Assembly: GCA_964498095.1 (NCBI GenBank)
Contig: CAZCFY010000005.1
Coordinates: 1 to 64,000 of the forward strand
DNA from: SG-bin7 sp964498095
Lineage (GTDB): Bacteria; Bdellovibrionota; Bdellovibrionia; Bdellovibrionales; SG-bin7
DNA length: 64,000 nt
Direction: 5' to 3'
Below are positions 53,639-62,245 of this stretch, in pieces. The notes beneath the pieces were generated by a model. The model did not search any database. It was not told the DNA's origin and was given only the letters and a program-made list of their open reading frames with translations. The position numbers and the translations under genes are program-made. Numbering within the stretch: position 1 is the stretch's first letter; every line of letters begins with the position of its first letter.

Positions 53639-54685
53639 TTAAATAAGGCCTATTTGACTCATCTGCTGAGGCGAGAGACGGCCATCATAGAAGCGGTACA
53701 ACCAAATATCTTCACGATCTTTTTGCTTGGATTTATTGGTAAATTCAAGGTTCTCGAAATTAGACAGCATCATTTCATTGTACATTTTTTTTAGTTTTTC
53801 GTTGTTTCCAATAATGAGTTCAACTTTTCCTAAGGTCAAAAGTGTTTTGGTGCGTGGAATTTTGACATTCCTTTGCTCCTGCCAACTTTGATCTATATAA
53901 GGAAGCGAAGCCAATCCTAGAAATAAACTCCAGGCACAAAATATCCGGTAGTCCTTACGTTCCACNNNNNNNNNNTCCACGGGAATATTTAAAATATAAT
54001 TTATCGCACCCATGCCGTCGGCCACCAAACTTTGCCGCATTTCAGAGCGATCAGGCACTAACTTGCGCCCTTCCGGCAAATCGCGCAGTTGATCCTTTAA
54101 CAAATTTATCTTTTGCAGAAATAAGCCAAAGCGATAAGAATTGCTGAGTTGCTCGTCTGTGATGTTATATCCACCTTGAGATTGGGCGAATAATTCCGTT
54201 AACATCTCGCCAATAATTCCTGCCACGAAAAAACAATACTGGTTAGCTTCGACTAAATCTTTAACTTCAATTCCTTTGGCGTTTACCGAAGAAAAATGCG
54301 CCATTCCGCGGCCCATATCCGAGACCGTGCGGCGAATGGGACCGCTCACGTCTTCGGGCAACGCGTGCAAATCCTTAAAAAAAATGAAGGCATCATCGAT
54401 AAGTTTTTTTTCGCCGTCGGGAATAGCGGCGGGAAATTCCCCGCCCCAGGCCTGAACATCCGATTCCTTGGGTGCTGTCCGTACAAATTCGCTAAATTGC
54501 GCAAAACACTTTTGTTGAATTTCGCGGCTTGGCCATAGTGAATCTTCAACCGTGTCAATAAGTCTGCAAAGAATATATGATAATCCCACCCAATTGCGAA
54601 ATGGCGGCTGTAAACGTTCTATGCAAAAGGCAAAACTGCGGCTAACGCGTTTTAAATGTTCGGAGTAAATTTCCCAAGTGTTCAC
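53639..54685 (-). CDS. Squalene/phytoene synthase family, probable squalene synthase
   Basis: Head-to-head condensation of two FPP to squalene (or similar). First Asp-rich motif YILCRLIDTVEDS (DTVED, about 44-48) and second NLLKDQLRD (about 198-202), with VSRSFAFCIERL at the N-terminus. The LFLQKINLLKD segment favours a squalene synthase of the ERG9 type. Ten N (53966-53975) interrupt it in frame. The start is uncertain: the frame opens at TTG 54721, and GTG 54685 gives a family-like N-terminus but no good ribosome site. FPP comes from the mevalonate operon at 41.9-47 kb plus a prenyl synthase not in view. Confidence 0.88.
   Translation of the reverse strand: MNTWEIYSEHLKRVSRSFAFCIERLQPPFRNWVGLSYILCRLIDTVEDSLWPSREIQQKCFAQFSEFVRTAPKESDVQAWGGEFPAAIPDGEKKLIDDAFIFFKDLHALPEDVSGPIRRTVSDMGRGMAHFSSVNAKGIEVKDLVEANQYCFFVAGIIGEMLTELFAQSQGGYNITDEQLSNSYRFGLFLQKINLLKDQLRDLPEGRKLVPDRSEMRQSLVADGMGAINYILNIPVXXXXVERKDYRIFCAWSLFLGLASLPYIDQSWQEQRNVKIPRTKTLLTLGKVELIIGNNEKLKKMYNEMMLSNFENLEFTNKSKQKDREDIWLYRFYDGRLSPQQMSQIGLI
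53966..53975. other. Assembly gap (10 N) in the squalene synthase gene
   Basis: Ten N flanked on both sides by TCCAC (53961-53965 and 53976-53980). Merging the two TCCAC copies removes 15 bp, keeps the frame and joins NIPV to ERKDYRIFCAW, which has the spacing expected for the family. So the gap is probably an artefact of a small unresolved overlap, with no sequence missing. Confidence 0.85.
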
Positions 54686-54768
54686 GCGGCAAATTTTAAT
54701 TGCCCCACCCCGGGAGAGCAAGCTATAATTTCACACGTATTTTTGGTAATTTTTACTAGGAGTTTCGA

Positions 54769-55533
54769 ATGTTTAAAGTGCTTATAATCACTCTCATCCC
54801 GGCTCTGGTTTTTGCGGCAAAGGATCCAGCGTCGGAGGGCCTAAGAATCGCCACGAAATCGTACGAGCAGTCCCGCGGCTGGAGGGACTATGCCGTGCAA
54901 ATGGAAATGGACATTCAACTTGCCAATGGAAACTCAACGAAAAAATTTTTGCGCTTAAAAAATTTGGAGGGCAAGGAAGGCGACCGCAGTCTCATTGTAT
55001 TTGAGCGCCCGGCGGATGTTCAGGGAACATCACTTCTTACCCATGCTCACCTCGACCGCGCCAACGACCAATGGCTCTATTTGCCGGAAATGCGGCGGAC
55101 TAAACGCATCACCAGCGATAGCCGCAATAGTTCCTTTATGGGAAGCGAGTTTACTTACGATGATATGACCTTTAACGACATTAACAAGTACACCTACAAA
55201 TATCTGCGCGACGAAAAATGCTCTCTCGGAAATTGTTTTGTCGTTGAGCAATTACCCAAGGACAAGGAATCGAGCTATTCGAAGCTCATGGTTTGGTACG
55301 ACAAGGACTCTTTTCGTATCGCTAAAACGGATTACTATGACCAGAAGAATGAACTCTTAAAACAAATGGAGCGGTCAAAATATCTAAAACCAAATAACAA
55401 AAACTGGTTCTCTGGCGAAATGAAAATGCAAAACGTGCAAACAAAAAAATCCACGACGATTAGTTTTTCGGAATACAAATTTGGAAATAATCTTTCCGAA
55501 AAAGATTTTTCGCCAAATAGTTTAGGGCAATAG
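54769..55533 (+). CDS. LolA-like outer-membrane lipoprotein-sorting protein
   Basis: Signal peptide (ALVFAAKDP) and a 230-residue beta-rich fold of the LolA-like periplasmic group: RSLIVFERPADVQGTSLL, QWLYLPEMRRTKRI and FMGSEFTYDDM. These proteins are usually encoded beside MMPL-type RND exporters and carry lipids across the periplasm. GGAG is 6 nt before the ATG. Divergent from squalene synthase (83 bp) and overlapping the next gene by 1 bp. Confidence 0.88.
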   Translation: MFKVLIITLIPALVFAAKDPASEGLRIATKSYEQSRGWRDYAVQMEMDIQLANGNSTKKFLRLKNLEGKEGDRSLIVFERPADVQGTSLLTHAHLDRANDQWLYLPEMRRTKRITSDSRNSSFMGSEFTYDDMTFNDINKYTYKYLRDEKCSLGNCFVVEQLPKDKESSYSKLMVWYDKDSFRIAKTDYYDQKNELLKQMERSKYLKPNNKNWFSGEMKMQNVQTKKSTTISFSEYKFGNNLSEKDFSPNSLGQ

Positions 55534-56753
55534 TGAGCCTCCTGCTTTTAGTTTTTTCGTTGAGCGCGTGGGCCCAAGCGGACTGGAATGTTCCGGTAAG
55601 TGGGCAATACCGTGTTTTTCCGAACGTGCCCCAACACGCGGGACAGTCTTACAATTCACCCTCAATCGCGATCAAACCCAAGTATAAAAAAAATAATTTT
55701 TTTTTCGAAACTTTTTATCGTTGGGACGAGCAAGATCAAAACCGTACTCACGGGGATATTCGCGAACTCTCCTTTACACAAGCCTTAGGTGACGGACAAC
55801 TTACCTATGGCATTTCAAAAGTGTTTTGGGGAGTCACCGAAACACAACACCTCGTGGACGTTATCAACCAAACAGATTTTGTGGAAAGTGGCGATTCCAC
55901 GGAGAAACTTGGTCAACCGATGCTGCGCTGGATAAGACCCACCGACCATGGAAAATGGGATTTGTTTTTACTTTTCGGGTTTCGTGAACGTACATTCCCC
56001 GGCGTAGCGGGACGTTTGCGCGGCCCTTATATTTTAAATACCGAATTCACCGAACGCGTGAGAAAATCAGAAGTCGATATTGCCGCCCGGTGGAGTCATC
56101 AATTTGACCGCTTCGATCTCGGTGTCTCCGGGTTTTTTGGCAGCGCCCGTGAGCCGGCGTTACGCATAAATAATATATTGTCCCCCTCTTACACAATCGC
56201 AACTTATGATGAAATCGCGCAACTTGGAGTTGACGCGCAATACACTCTGGAAAAAATAATCTGGAAGCTTGAGGCGGTTTACCGTGACGGCAAAGGGTCC
56301 CCGGAGATCACACAAAATTTTGTGCAAAACCCCAATGACTTTTTTGCCTATACGGCCGGGGGAGAATATTCTTTGGGTACGTTTAAAGGTACGGAACTGG
56401 GTGTCCTATTTGAGTATTCCTACGACTCCCGCCAGCCCCGAATCAACAATAATATTGCAAATCCCGCGATCACACCTGTCTACGCGATATTTCAAAATGA
56501 TTATTTTGTTGGGCTCCGTTGGATTCTTAACGACGCTTATGAGTCCAATTTCTTTTTGGGAACAGCGTTAGATAATGATACGCGCGCAGCCACAGTGAGC
56601 CTACGCTACTCACGCCGCATTCAAGAGAATTTAAGTCTCAACTTCCGCTCGGTGACGTTAACAAATGTTCCAGATCCAAATAACGATCCTTACGCTGCGG
56701 TTCAAAACGACAGTTTTTACGAAATTAATCTTACTCAGTACTTCCTCTTCTAA
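55533..56753 (+). CDS. Outer-membrane beta-barrel protein
   Basis: A short signal peptide (SLSAWA-QAD) precedes about 385 residues of alternating strand pattern ending in the barrel signature YEINLTQYFLF (C-terminal Phe). The GTG start overlaps the stop of the LolA-like gene (TAGTG). Barrels next to LolA-like proteins and RND exporters are a common set (DUF1302-like). Probably the outer-membrane part of a lipid-type export route; cargo unknown. Confidence 0.82.
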   Translation: MSLLLLVFSLSAWAQADWNVPVSGQYRVFPNVPQHAGQSYNSPSIAIKPKYKKNNFFFETFYRWDEQDQNRTHGDIRELSFTQALGDGQLTYGISKVFWGVTETQHLVDVINQTDFVESGDSTEKLGQPMLRWIRPTDHGKWDLFLLFGFRERTFPGVAGRLRGPYILNTEFTERVRKSEVDIAARWSHQFDRFDLGVSGFFGSAREPALRINNILSPSYTIATYDEIAQLGVDAQYTLEKIIWKLEAVYRDGKGSPEITQNFVQNPNDFFAYTAGGEYSLGTFKGTELGVLFEYSYDSRQPRINNNIANPAITPVYAIFQNDYFVGLRWILNDAYESNFFLGTALDNDTRAATVSLRYSRRIQENLSLNFRSVTLTNVPDPNNDPYAAVQNDSFYEINLTQYFLF

Positions 56754-56899
56754 ACTTCAAATTATTGTCTAAATATTTCGTATTTAGTTCTTCCGTAAAC
56801 GGCCGAACTTTATACCTAGACGAACGTCATGAGAGACACGGCAAGTCAACTGCGCAAAAGTGAAAACGTTTTTTACAGGCTTCTTGAGAGGAGCAATAT

Positions 56900-58642
56900 A
56901 TGGAAAACAAATTTATTCGGGTCACAGTCCTTGCTCTGCTCCTGGGAGCGTGTAGTCCCAACGGTACTCTCACGCAAAACAACGGCGAATTTAACCGTAA
57001 CGCTGTTTACAAAGATCCTCGCGGCATTGATCCTGACTCAAATCCTGACCGCACTTATATCGTCGGCATGAATCCATTTAATAAATCAAGTTCTCAGTTT
57101 GAGAAGGCCCGCTCGCTGCATTCACTTTCCATGGACGTTTCTTTAAAAGTTGAAGCCCTTAACGACGAGATTATCACGGTAGAATTCTCTCCGGGCGCCT
57201 CCGTGCAGCAGTCTCTCGATAAAATGATAAGCTCTCCGGATGTGGCCTTTATCGAGCCCAATTACAAAGTCTTCCCAATTGCCGTGCCCAACGACCCCGA
57301 AATTTCCAAACAGTGGGCTCACAACGTCATTAAATCCTCTGAAGCTTGGGATATTTCTACCGGTAACGATGATATTGTCGTTGCCGTCATCGATACGGGT
57401 ATTGACTACAATCATCCGGATTTGAAAGAGCACATTTGGAATAACTCAGCCGAAGTTGCCGGCAACGGCCGGGATGATGACGGCAATGGGTTAACCGATG
57501 ATATTCGTGGATGGGATTTTGCAAACAATGACAGTGACCCTATGGATGATGTTGAACATGGTACCCACGTGGCGGGAACAATTGGCGCCGTCTGCAACAA
57601 CTCAAGTGGTATCTGTGGTCACGCGCAAAGACTAAAGCTAATGCCGCTTAAGTTTTTAGGGACCAATGGTGGTGACGTAAAAAATGGTATTAAAGCTATC
57701 GAGTACGCCATTTCAAAACGGGTAAAGATAATGAGTAATAGCTGGGGTGGCTCGCAAGGGTCGCAAGCCCTCGCGCAAGTTATAACCAAAGCGGAACAAG
57801 CGGGAATTATGTTTATAGCGGCCGCTGGAAACGAAAGCCGAAATGCCGACCAGCAACCAAGTTACCCCGCCGCCTACACAAATAATAACATTATCAGCGT
57901 GGCCGCTACCGATTCCGGCGACAACCTTGCACGGTTTTCTAATTACGGCGTGCAATCCGTTGATATCGGCGCTCCGGGAGTTTCAATTTACTCTACGGTC
58001 CCCAACGGCCGCTACAAAAGCATGGATGGAACTAGCATGGCCACACCCCTTGTTTCGGGAGTTGTGGCACTTCTCTATGCCATAAAACCCGATGCAAAAA
58101 TCTGCGAAATACGGCGCGCTCTTTTAAGTTCGGTCGATGTCGTAAGCTCCCTCCAGGGGAAAGTTGCCTCTAACGGTAGAATTAATGCTCTTAAAGCCGT
58201 GCAGAGCATGAAAACTATTTCCTGCACGGGACCGAATCCGACGCCGGGCCCCACACCCACTCCGACACCCACCCCAACCCCCGGTTCGGGAATCGCAAAG
58301 CAGCCAACACTTAATGGACAACTTGAGCTATCAACTTCAAATCCCAACAATCCTGTAACAATCGCCTTTGATATTAGTGAGTTTGGCAGCCAGGGAGCTG
58401 CGGGCGCCTACATCGAGATAAGCCAACCGAATCGCGAATTTAGTAACCCCAATGGAGATTCTCCCGACCCGCAAAGACTCACCTATGCGATGGTTAATGG
58501 ACTCACCGGCAATGTTACTTTTGTGCCGGCGCGTACACTTCCTAACTGGGGAACGTATGCGTTTCGGGTCATCCCACTCAACAATCAGCGCTTCCCTGTC
58601 GGAAAATTTTCGAACAGTTCACATCTTAAGCTGATGCCTTAG
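56900..58642 (+). CDS. Subtilisin-like (S8) serine protease lipoprotein
   Basis: Lipobox LLGAC (Cys18) anchors it in the envelope. A pro-domain (about 45-128) and S8 domain follow: Asp165 in AVIDTGIDYNHPDL, His220 in EHGTHVAGTIG, Asn311 in AAAGNES and Ser379 in GTSMATPLVSG. A linker of Pro-Thr repeats (PTPGPTPTPTPTPTPG) leads to a beta-rich C-terminal domain of about 120 residues, perhaps for binding. Such proteases often act on foreign or surface proteins, which would suit a predator or degrader, but that is inference. GAGGAG precedes the ATG. Confidence 0.94.
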   Translation: MENKFIRVTVLALLLGACSPNGTLTQNNGEFNRNAVYKDPRGIDPDSNPDRTYIVGMNPFNKSSSQFEKARSLHSLSMDVSLKVEALNDEIITVEFSPGASVQQSLDKMISSPDVAFIEPNYKVFPIAVPNDPEISKQWAHNVIKSSEAWDISTGNDDIVVAVIDTGIDYNHPDLKEHIWNNSAEVAGNGRDDDGNGLTDDIRGWDFANNDSDPMDDVEHGTHVAGTIGAVCNNSSGICGHAQRLKLMPLKFLGTNGGDVKNGIKAIEYAISKRVKIMSNSWGGSQGSQALAQVITKAEQAGIMFIAAAGNESRNADQQPSYPAAYTNNNIISVAATDSGDNLARFSNYGVQSVDIGAPGVSIYSTVPNGRYKSMDGTSMATPLVSGVVALLYAIKPDAKICEIRRALLSSVDVVSSLQGKVASNGRINALKAVQSMKTISCTGPNPTPGPTPTPTPTPTPGSGIAKQPTLNGQLELSTSNPNNPVTIAFDISEFGSQGAAGAYIEISQPNREFSNPNGDSPDPQRLTYAMVNGLTGNVTFVPARTLPNWGTYAFRVIPLNNQRFPVGKFSNSSHLKLMP

Positions 58643-58719
58643 GATAAATTGTAAATATTTCTGTGGACGGGATCACCGGCTAATTCTAGAACCAGCGAGA
58701 ACCTTAGCCGGGAGTCCCC

Positions 58720-59529
58720 ATGTTCAAGAAAATCCGCACAGTTCTTCTCGCTTTTCTCATCGCTTATGCTCCCTGCGTCGTGGTGATGTCGTCGGAATAC
58801 AATATCACCGGAGAAAACCCCTCAACAAGTTCACGCGATTTTCCTAAACTCCCAAAGACAATCGACGAAATAAATCAGTGTCTGCTGTTAAATAAACTTA
58901 CTCCCGGAACACCGTTAGACACTTTCGCCACAAAAGATCCACTGGAAGCGTTTAACCGCATGATGTTTGCGGCGAATCAAAAAATTCTTATCGCCATGGT
59001 ACGTAAGGCCGGCGCCGTTTATGAAATTTTAGTTCCTGATTTCTGGCGCGAACGTATTTCCGATGCCGCCAATAATATAAGTATGCCGGCGCGTTTTTTA
59101 AATAATCTTATGCAGGGCAAATTTCTAAACGCTGCCAAAGAAGTTGGGCGCTTTCTGATAAACGTGTCGTTAGGTATTGGCGGCTTATTTGACTCCAGTA
59201 CTTTCTTTGGTTTTGAAGCCCCCCCGCGCGAAGATTTAGGCCAAACTCTGGGTTATTGGGGTGTTGGTCCCGGCGCCTATCTCGTGATTCCATTTGTCGG
59301 CAACACTAATGTGCGTGATTTCTTGGGTTTCATCGGCGAAATGGCGATGGATCCATTATTTCATTTGCGCACGGTAATTCCTGGATTAAGAGTTTTTGTG
59401 ACTTACAATGAATTAATGACTGGTGATAAAGGCAAACGCTACTTACGCATGTCAGAGATCGTGCCCGATCCCTATTACGAACAAAAAACTCTCCACGATA
59501 TTTTGCGTGTCGCTTTGAGCTGCCAATAA
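58720..59529 (+). CDS. mlaA: MlaA (VacJ)-type phospholipid transport protein
   Basis: Outer-membrane component that removes misplaced phospholipids from the outer leaflet. Family segments: DPLEAFNRMMFAANQ, SMPARFLNNLMQGKFLNA, GRFLINVSLGIGGLFD, DLGQTLGYWGVGPGAYLVIP and GNTNVRDF. The leader has a Cys at 19 (AYAPC), a poor lipobox, so lipidation is doubtful. No mlaBCDEF genes are in the window. The hydrolase gene starts 9 bp after its stop. Confidence 0.92.
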   Translation: MFKKIRTVLLAFLIAYAPCVVVMSSEYNITGENPSTSSRDFPKLPKTIDEINQCLLLNKLTPGTPLDTFATKDPLEAFNRMMFAANQKILIAMVRKAGAVYEILVPDFWRERISDAANNISMPARFLNNLMQGKFLNAAKEVGRFLINVSLGIGGLFDSSTFFGFEAPPREDLGQTLGYWGVGPGAYLVIPFVGNTNVRDFLGFIGEMAMDPLFHLRTVIPGLRVFVTYNELMTGDKGKRYLRMSEIVPDPYYEQKTLHDILRVALSCQ

Positions 59530-59538
59530 GAGGATAAT

Positions 59539-60861
59539 ATGCGCCTTATAGTACTTTTTGTTCTTTTCCTTTCGCAAATCACGCTCGCCTCCCATCGTGA
59601 GGTTAAATTAAAGGATTATCCCTTTGAGGGCCCTTACCAATCAACTCTCAGCGCACAAGCCTTCTTTGTAGCCCGCGAAAAATTTGACGATCTTGGAAAA
59701 GATCTAGAGCTCCACCTTTTTCCTAACCGGCCAGAAATGACTTATAAATTATGGCTACAGCCTAAACCGGCTCCTGCCATTTTCTTAATCCCAGGATTTG
59801 CCAATCACTTCCGCGGTAACTCTGCCCTGGCTCTAGCAAATCTTCTTTATAAAAACGGCTTCAACGTTATCGCCGTGGCAAATCCGCTAAATTTTGGTTT
59901 TTCACGCCCGGCTATGCGGGCTGGAATTCCAGGTTACAGTCCCAATGACGCCAGGGATTTACATTACGCCTTTCGCGCCATTATCGCGCAGCTAAATTCT
60001 AAATACCCAAACCAGTTTTTAGGATATGCAGTGACAGGATATTCCTCCGGCGGTCTTTATACTTTATTTTTAGCTGACGCCGAATCTAAAGCTCCGCAAG
60101 CTGAGAAAATTGGTTTTCAAGCCTATGTTGCACTAAACCCGCCAGTTGATCCGGCTTACAGCTTGGATCAAATAGATGATCTCTATCGTATTTATACTAA
60201 GTGGCCCGAACCCGAGAAAAAGGCAAATTACGTTAATTTTATAACACGCATTTCAGCTTTAGAAATTTCGACGAATGAAAAAGACCACATTGATATCATT
60301 CGCAGCCTCCCCGACGACACCCTAAAGGTAGCTATCGGCGCCACCTTTCGCCTAAAACTTTCGGCACTATTTCAGGTGGCGTATGTTGATGGCCATTTAA
60401 ATGAGCTTTTCGACAAAGGTTTTCTTACTGATTTAAAAGGCACATACAGTACTTGGTCCCGTCAGGAGTTTTACCGTACTATCGAGCATAATTATAATTT
60501 TCATCGTTATATTTATGAAGCTGTCGTACCCTACTACCAACTCCGCAATCCAAATGCCGACGCCAAAGCACTTTTGTTTAATTCCAGTTTATACGCAATT
60601 GCCACCGAGCTACGCACCAATCCCCGCATCCGAGTTCTGCACAATGCCGACGATATTTTCATGCACAACCCAGAATCGCTTAAGTGGCTAAGTCAAACTT
60701 TGGATTCAAAGTTAATTTTATTTGATAAAGGCGGCCATGTAGGAAACTTCTATATGTCACAGGTCCAATCGCAGATTGTCCAATCAATGCGCAGTGCCTT
60801 TAACATAAATGATGCCCAGCTGACCCAGCCTTCAATTTATCAAATTCAGCGGCCATTATAG
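59539..60861 (+). CDS. Exported alpha/beta-hydrolase coupled to mlaA
   Basis: Signal peptide (1-18) and a hydrolase fold: IFLIPGFANHFRGN (oxyanion strand), nucleophile elbow GYSSGG (Ser169), acidic residue probably in NADDIFMHNPESL and His in DKGGHVGNF. The middle 150 residues form a helical cap. It follows mlaA by 9 bp, so it may be a lipase or phospholipase acting on phospholipids MlaA removes; the link is inference. A second exported hydrolase lies at 18.2 kb, little alike. Confidence 0.85.
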   Translation: MRLIVLFVLFLSQITLASHREVKLKDYPFEGPYQSTLSAQAFFVAREKFDDLGKDLELHLFPNRPEMTYKLWLQPKPAPAIFLIPGFANHFRGNSALALANLLYKNGFNVIAVANPLNFGFSRPAMRAGIPGYSPNDARDLHYAFRAIIAQLNSKYPNQFLGYAVTGYSSGGLYTLFLADAESKAPQAEKIGFQAYVALNPPVDPAYSLDQIDDLYRIYTKWPEPEKKANYVNFITRISALEISTNEKDHIDIIRSLPDDTLKVAIGATFRLKLSALFQVAYVDGHLNELFDKGFLTDLKGTYSTWSRQEFYRTIEHNYNFHRYIYEAVVPYYQLRNPNADAKALLFNSSLYAIATELRTNPRIRVLHNADDIFMHNPESLKWLSQTLDSKLILFDKGGHVGNFYMSQVQSQIVQSMRSAFNINDAQLTQPSIYQIQRPL

Positions 60862-60948
60862 AAATAACTTATAGCGGTAATCAGCAATTTTATCTTGGGT
60901 TTCCTTACCTATAAACATAGAATTTTTCTATTATAGCAAGGGGGATCC

Positions 60949-61401
60949 ATGAAAACTCTATTATTTTTGTTTACAATACTTTCCGCGGCTGCGGTCAGTG
61001 CCGCGCCTACTTGCAAAACTGAAAGCAAATTAAACTCAAAATTAACTTGTAAGCTTTTTATCAATGCCCTGCCCGAAGCTGATTTAGAGATTCATATTAC
61101 AGGCACGAGCCCCACTCAGGAATCACGCGAAGTCCAAACAAAATCAGGAAAGTTTCGCGCCGAAATTTCTTGGGATGGTTATTGGGAAAATTATCCACGT
61201 AATCCAGAAATGCGTATTCAAGCTTTCGCCAATAACGACAGCGTATCCATGGAAGCCTACAAGAATTTCGATTTGCATCGCTACGAAAAACAAGGTTCAG
61301 TTTCGGAAAGTGATGATAATATTGGAATCAGAACTTCCAATGACGTAGTCTATTTAAGTTGTAATTATACTCGCTTAGGTGCGGCTCCCTGCGGGCGCTA
61401 G
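60949..61401 (+). CDS. Small exported protein of unknown function
   Basis: Signal peptide (AAAVSA-APTC) and about 130 residues with a beta-rich core (EIHITGTSPTQESREVQ, GKFRAEISWDGYWENYP). Four cysteines sit at the two ends (TCKTE and TCKLF, then LSCNY and PCGR). No family known. AGGGGGA precedes the ATG. Its end overlaps a convergent gene by 4 bp. Confidence 0.75.
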   Translation: MKTLLFLFTILSAAAVSAAPTCKTESKLNSKLTCKLFINALPEADLEIHITGTSPTQESREVQTKSGKFRAEISWDGYWENYPRNPEMRIQAFANNDSVSMEAYKNFDLHRYEKQGSVSESDDNIGIRTSNDVVYLSCNYTRLGAAPCGR

Positions 61402-61718
61402 TACTGTTCCGCCTGACGCAAGAGTTCTTCAATTCGCGGGTTCTTTTTCGTTAAGTCTTTTTGTTGTCCCGTCTTTTTAAACACTACGGCGCCTAAACCT
61501 ATTTTTGGTGGCGGCGACGGCTGCAGTGAATTGGAAAACGCTGGCGACTGAGGAGCGTAGTTTCCGCCGCCATTACTAAAATCATCCATAGGTGGTGGGG
61601 GCGGTGGTGGCGGAATATTGCCAAAATCGGCGGGCGGGGGCGGCTCAAAGTCATCCCAGTCCTGCGCCTGTGCTGAAAATGCTAAAATTATAAGTAGTCC
61701 AGCTATAAATCTTTGCAT
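61398..61718 (-). CDS. Small exported proline-rich protein
   Basis: Signal peptide (AFSAQA-QDWDDF) and a proline-rich stretch (FEPPPPADFGNIPPPPPPPP), then an Asn/Gly-rich part and a basic, helical tail. No domain recognised. Low complexity suggests a flexible periplasmic or surface protein. Its start and signal peptide are convincing, but function is unknown. Confidence 0.65.
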   Translation of the reverse strand: MQRFIAGLLIILAFSAQAQDWDDFEPPPPADFGNIPPPPPPPPMDDFSNGGGNYAPQSPAFSNSLQPSPPPKIGLGAVVFKKTGQQKDLTKKNPRIEELLRQAEQY

Positions 61719-61762
61719 ACCTTAGTCCCAGTATAATATATTTCGGAAGAAAGCGTTAAATT

Positions 61763-62221
61763 ATGTATAGCAATAAAATCTGCTTGGGTTGGCGTGAATG
61801 GGTAAGCCTGCCCTCGTGGAAAATCAATAAGATAAAAGCTAAGCTGGACACGGGAGCGAAGACTTCGGCGCTCCATGCCGAAGACGTGGAAATTTATAAA
61901 TCCCGCGGACGTTCACGGGTGCGCTTTAGGGTATTTCCCCTTCAAGGCAATCGGAAGCGTTCACGCCGCATTACTGCCGAACTTGTCGAGTTGCGCAAAG
62001 TGCGAAGCTCCGACGGATTTGTCTCCGAACGTCCAGTCGTAAGTACGGACCTCTGTATTGGCGAAGAAGTATGGCCCATCGAAATAACCTTGGTAAATCG
62101 CGATATCATGGGCTTTCGTATGCTTATTGGCCGCACCGCTCTTAAACACCGAATTGTCATTGATCCCGGGCGCTCCTTTTTGGCTAAAAAACGAACTCTT
62201 AGCCTTATTGAACTTCTCTAA
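61763..62221 (+). CDS. RimK-associated ATP-dependent zinc-protease family protein
   Basis: A 152-residue aspartyl-protease-like domain of the PF05618 type: KAKLDTGAKTSALHA with the Asp-Thr-Gly triad (29-31) and FRMLIGRTALKHRIVIDPG near the end. Members cluster with rimK and are proposed to trim or process the S6 poly-glutamate tail (RimB-like). rimK follows after 24 bp. The ribosome site is weak. Confidence 0.88.
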   Translation: MYSNKICLGWREWVSLPSWKINKIKAKLDTGAKTSALHAEDVEIYKSRGRSRVRFRVFPLQGNRKRSRRITAELVELRKVRSSDGFVSERPVVSTDLCIGEEVWPIEITLVNRDIMGFRMLIGRTALKHRIVIDPGRSFLAKKRTLSLIELL

Positions 62222-62245
62222 TTTTCCGAAAATTTAGGTAACACC

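Noticed and set aside
53639..54721. Squalene synthase as a frameshifted pseudogene because of the N run
   Set aside because: The frame is the same on both sides and the collapsed sequence is family-like.
56769..56787. CTAAATA-TTTCG-TATTTAG hairpin after the beta-barrel gene as a terminator
   Set aside because: The stem is only A/T-rich seven base pairs with one G-C; too weak to claim.
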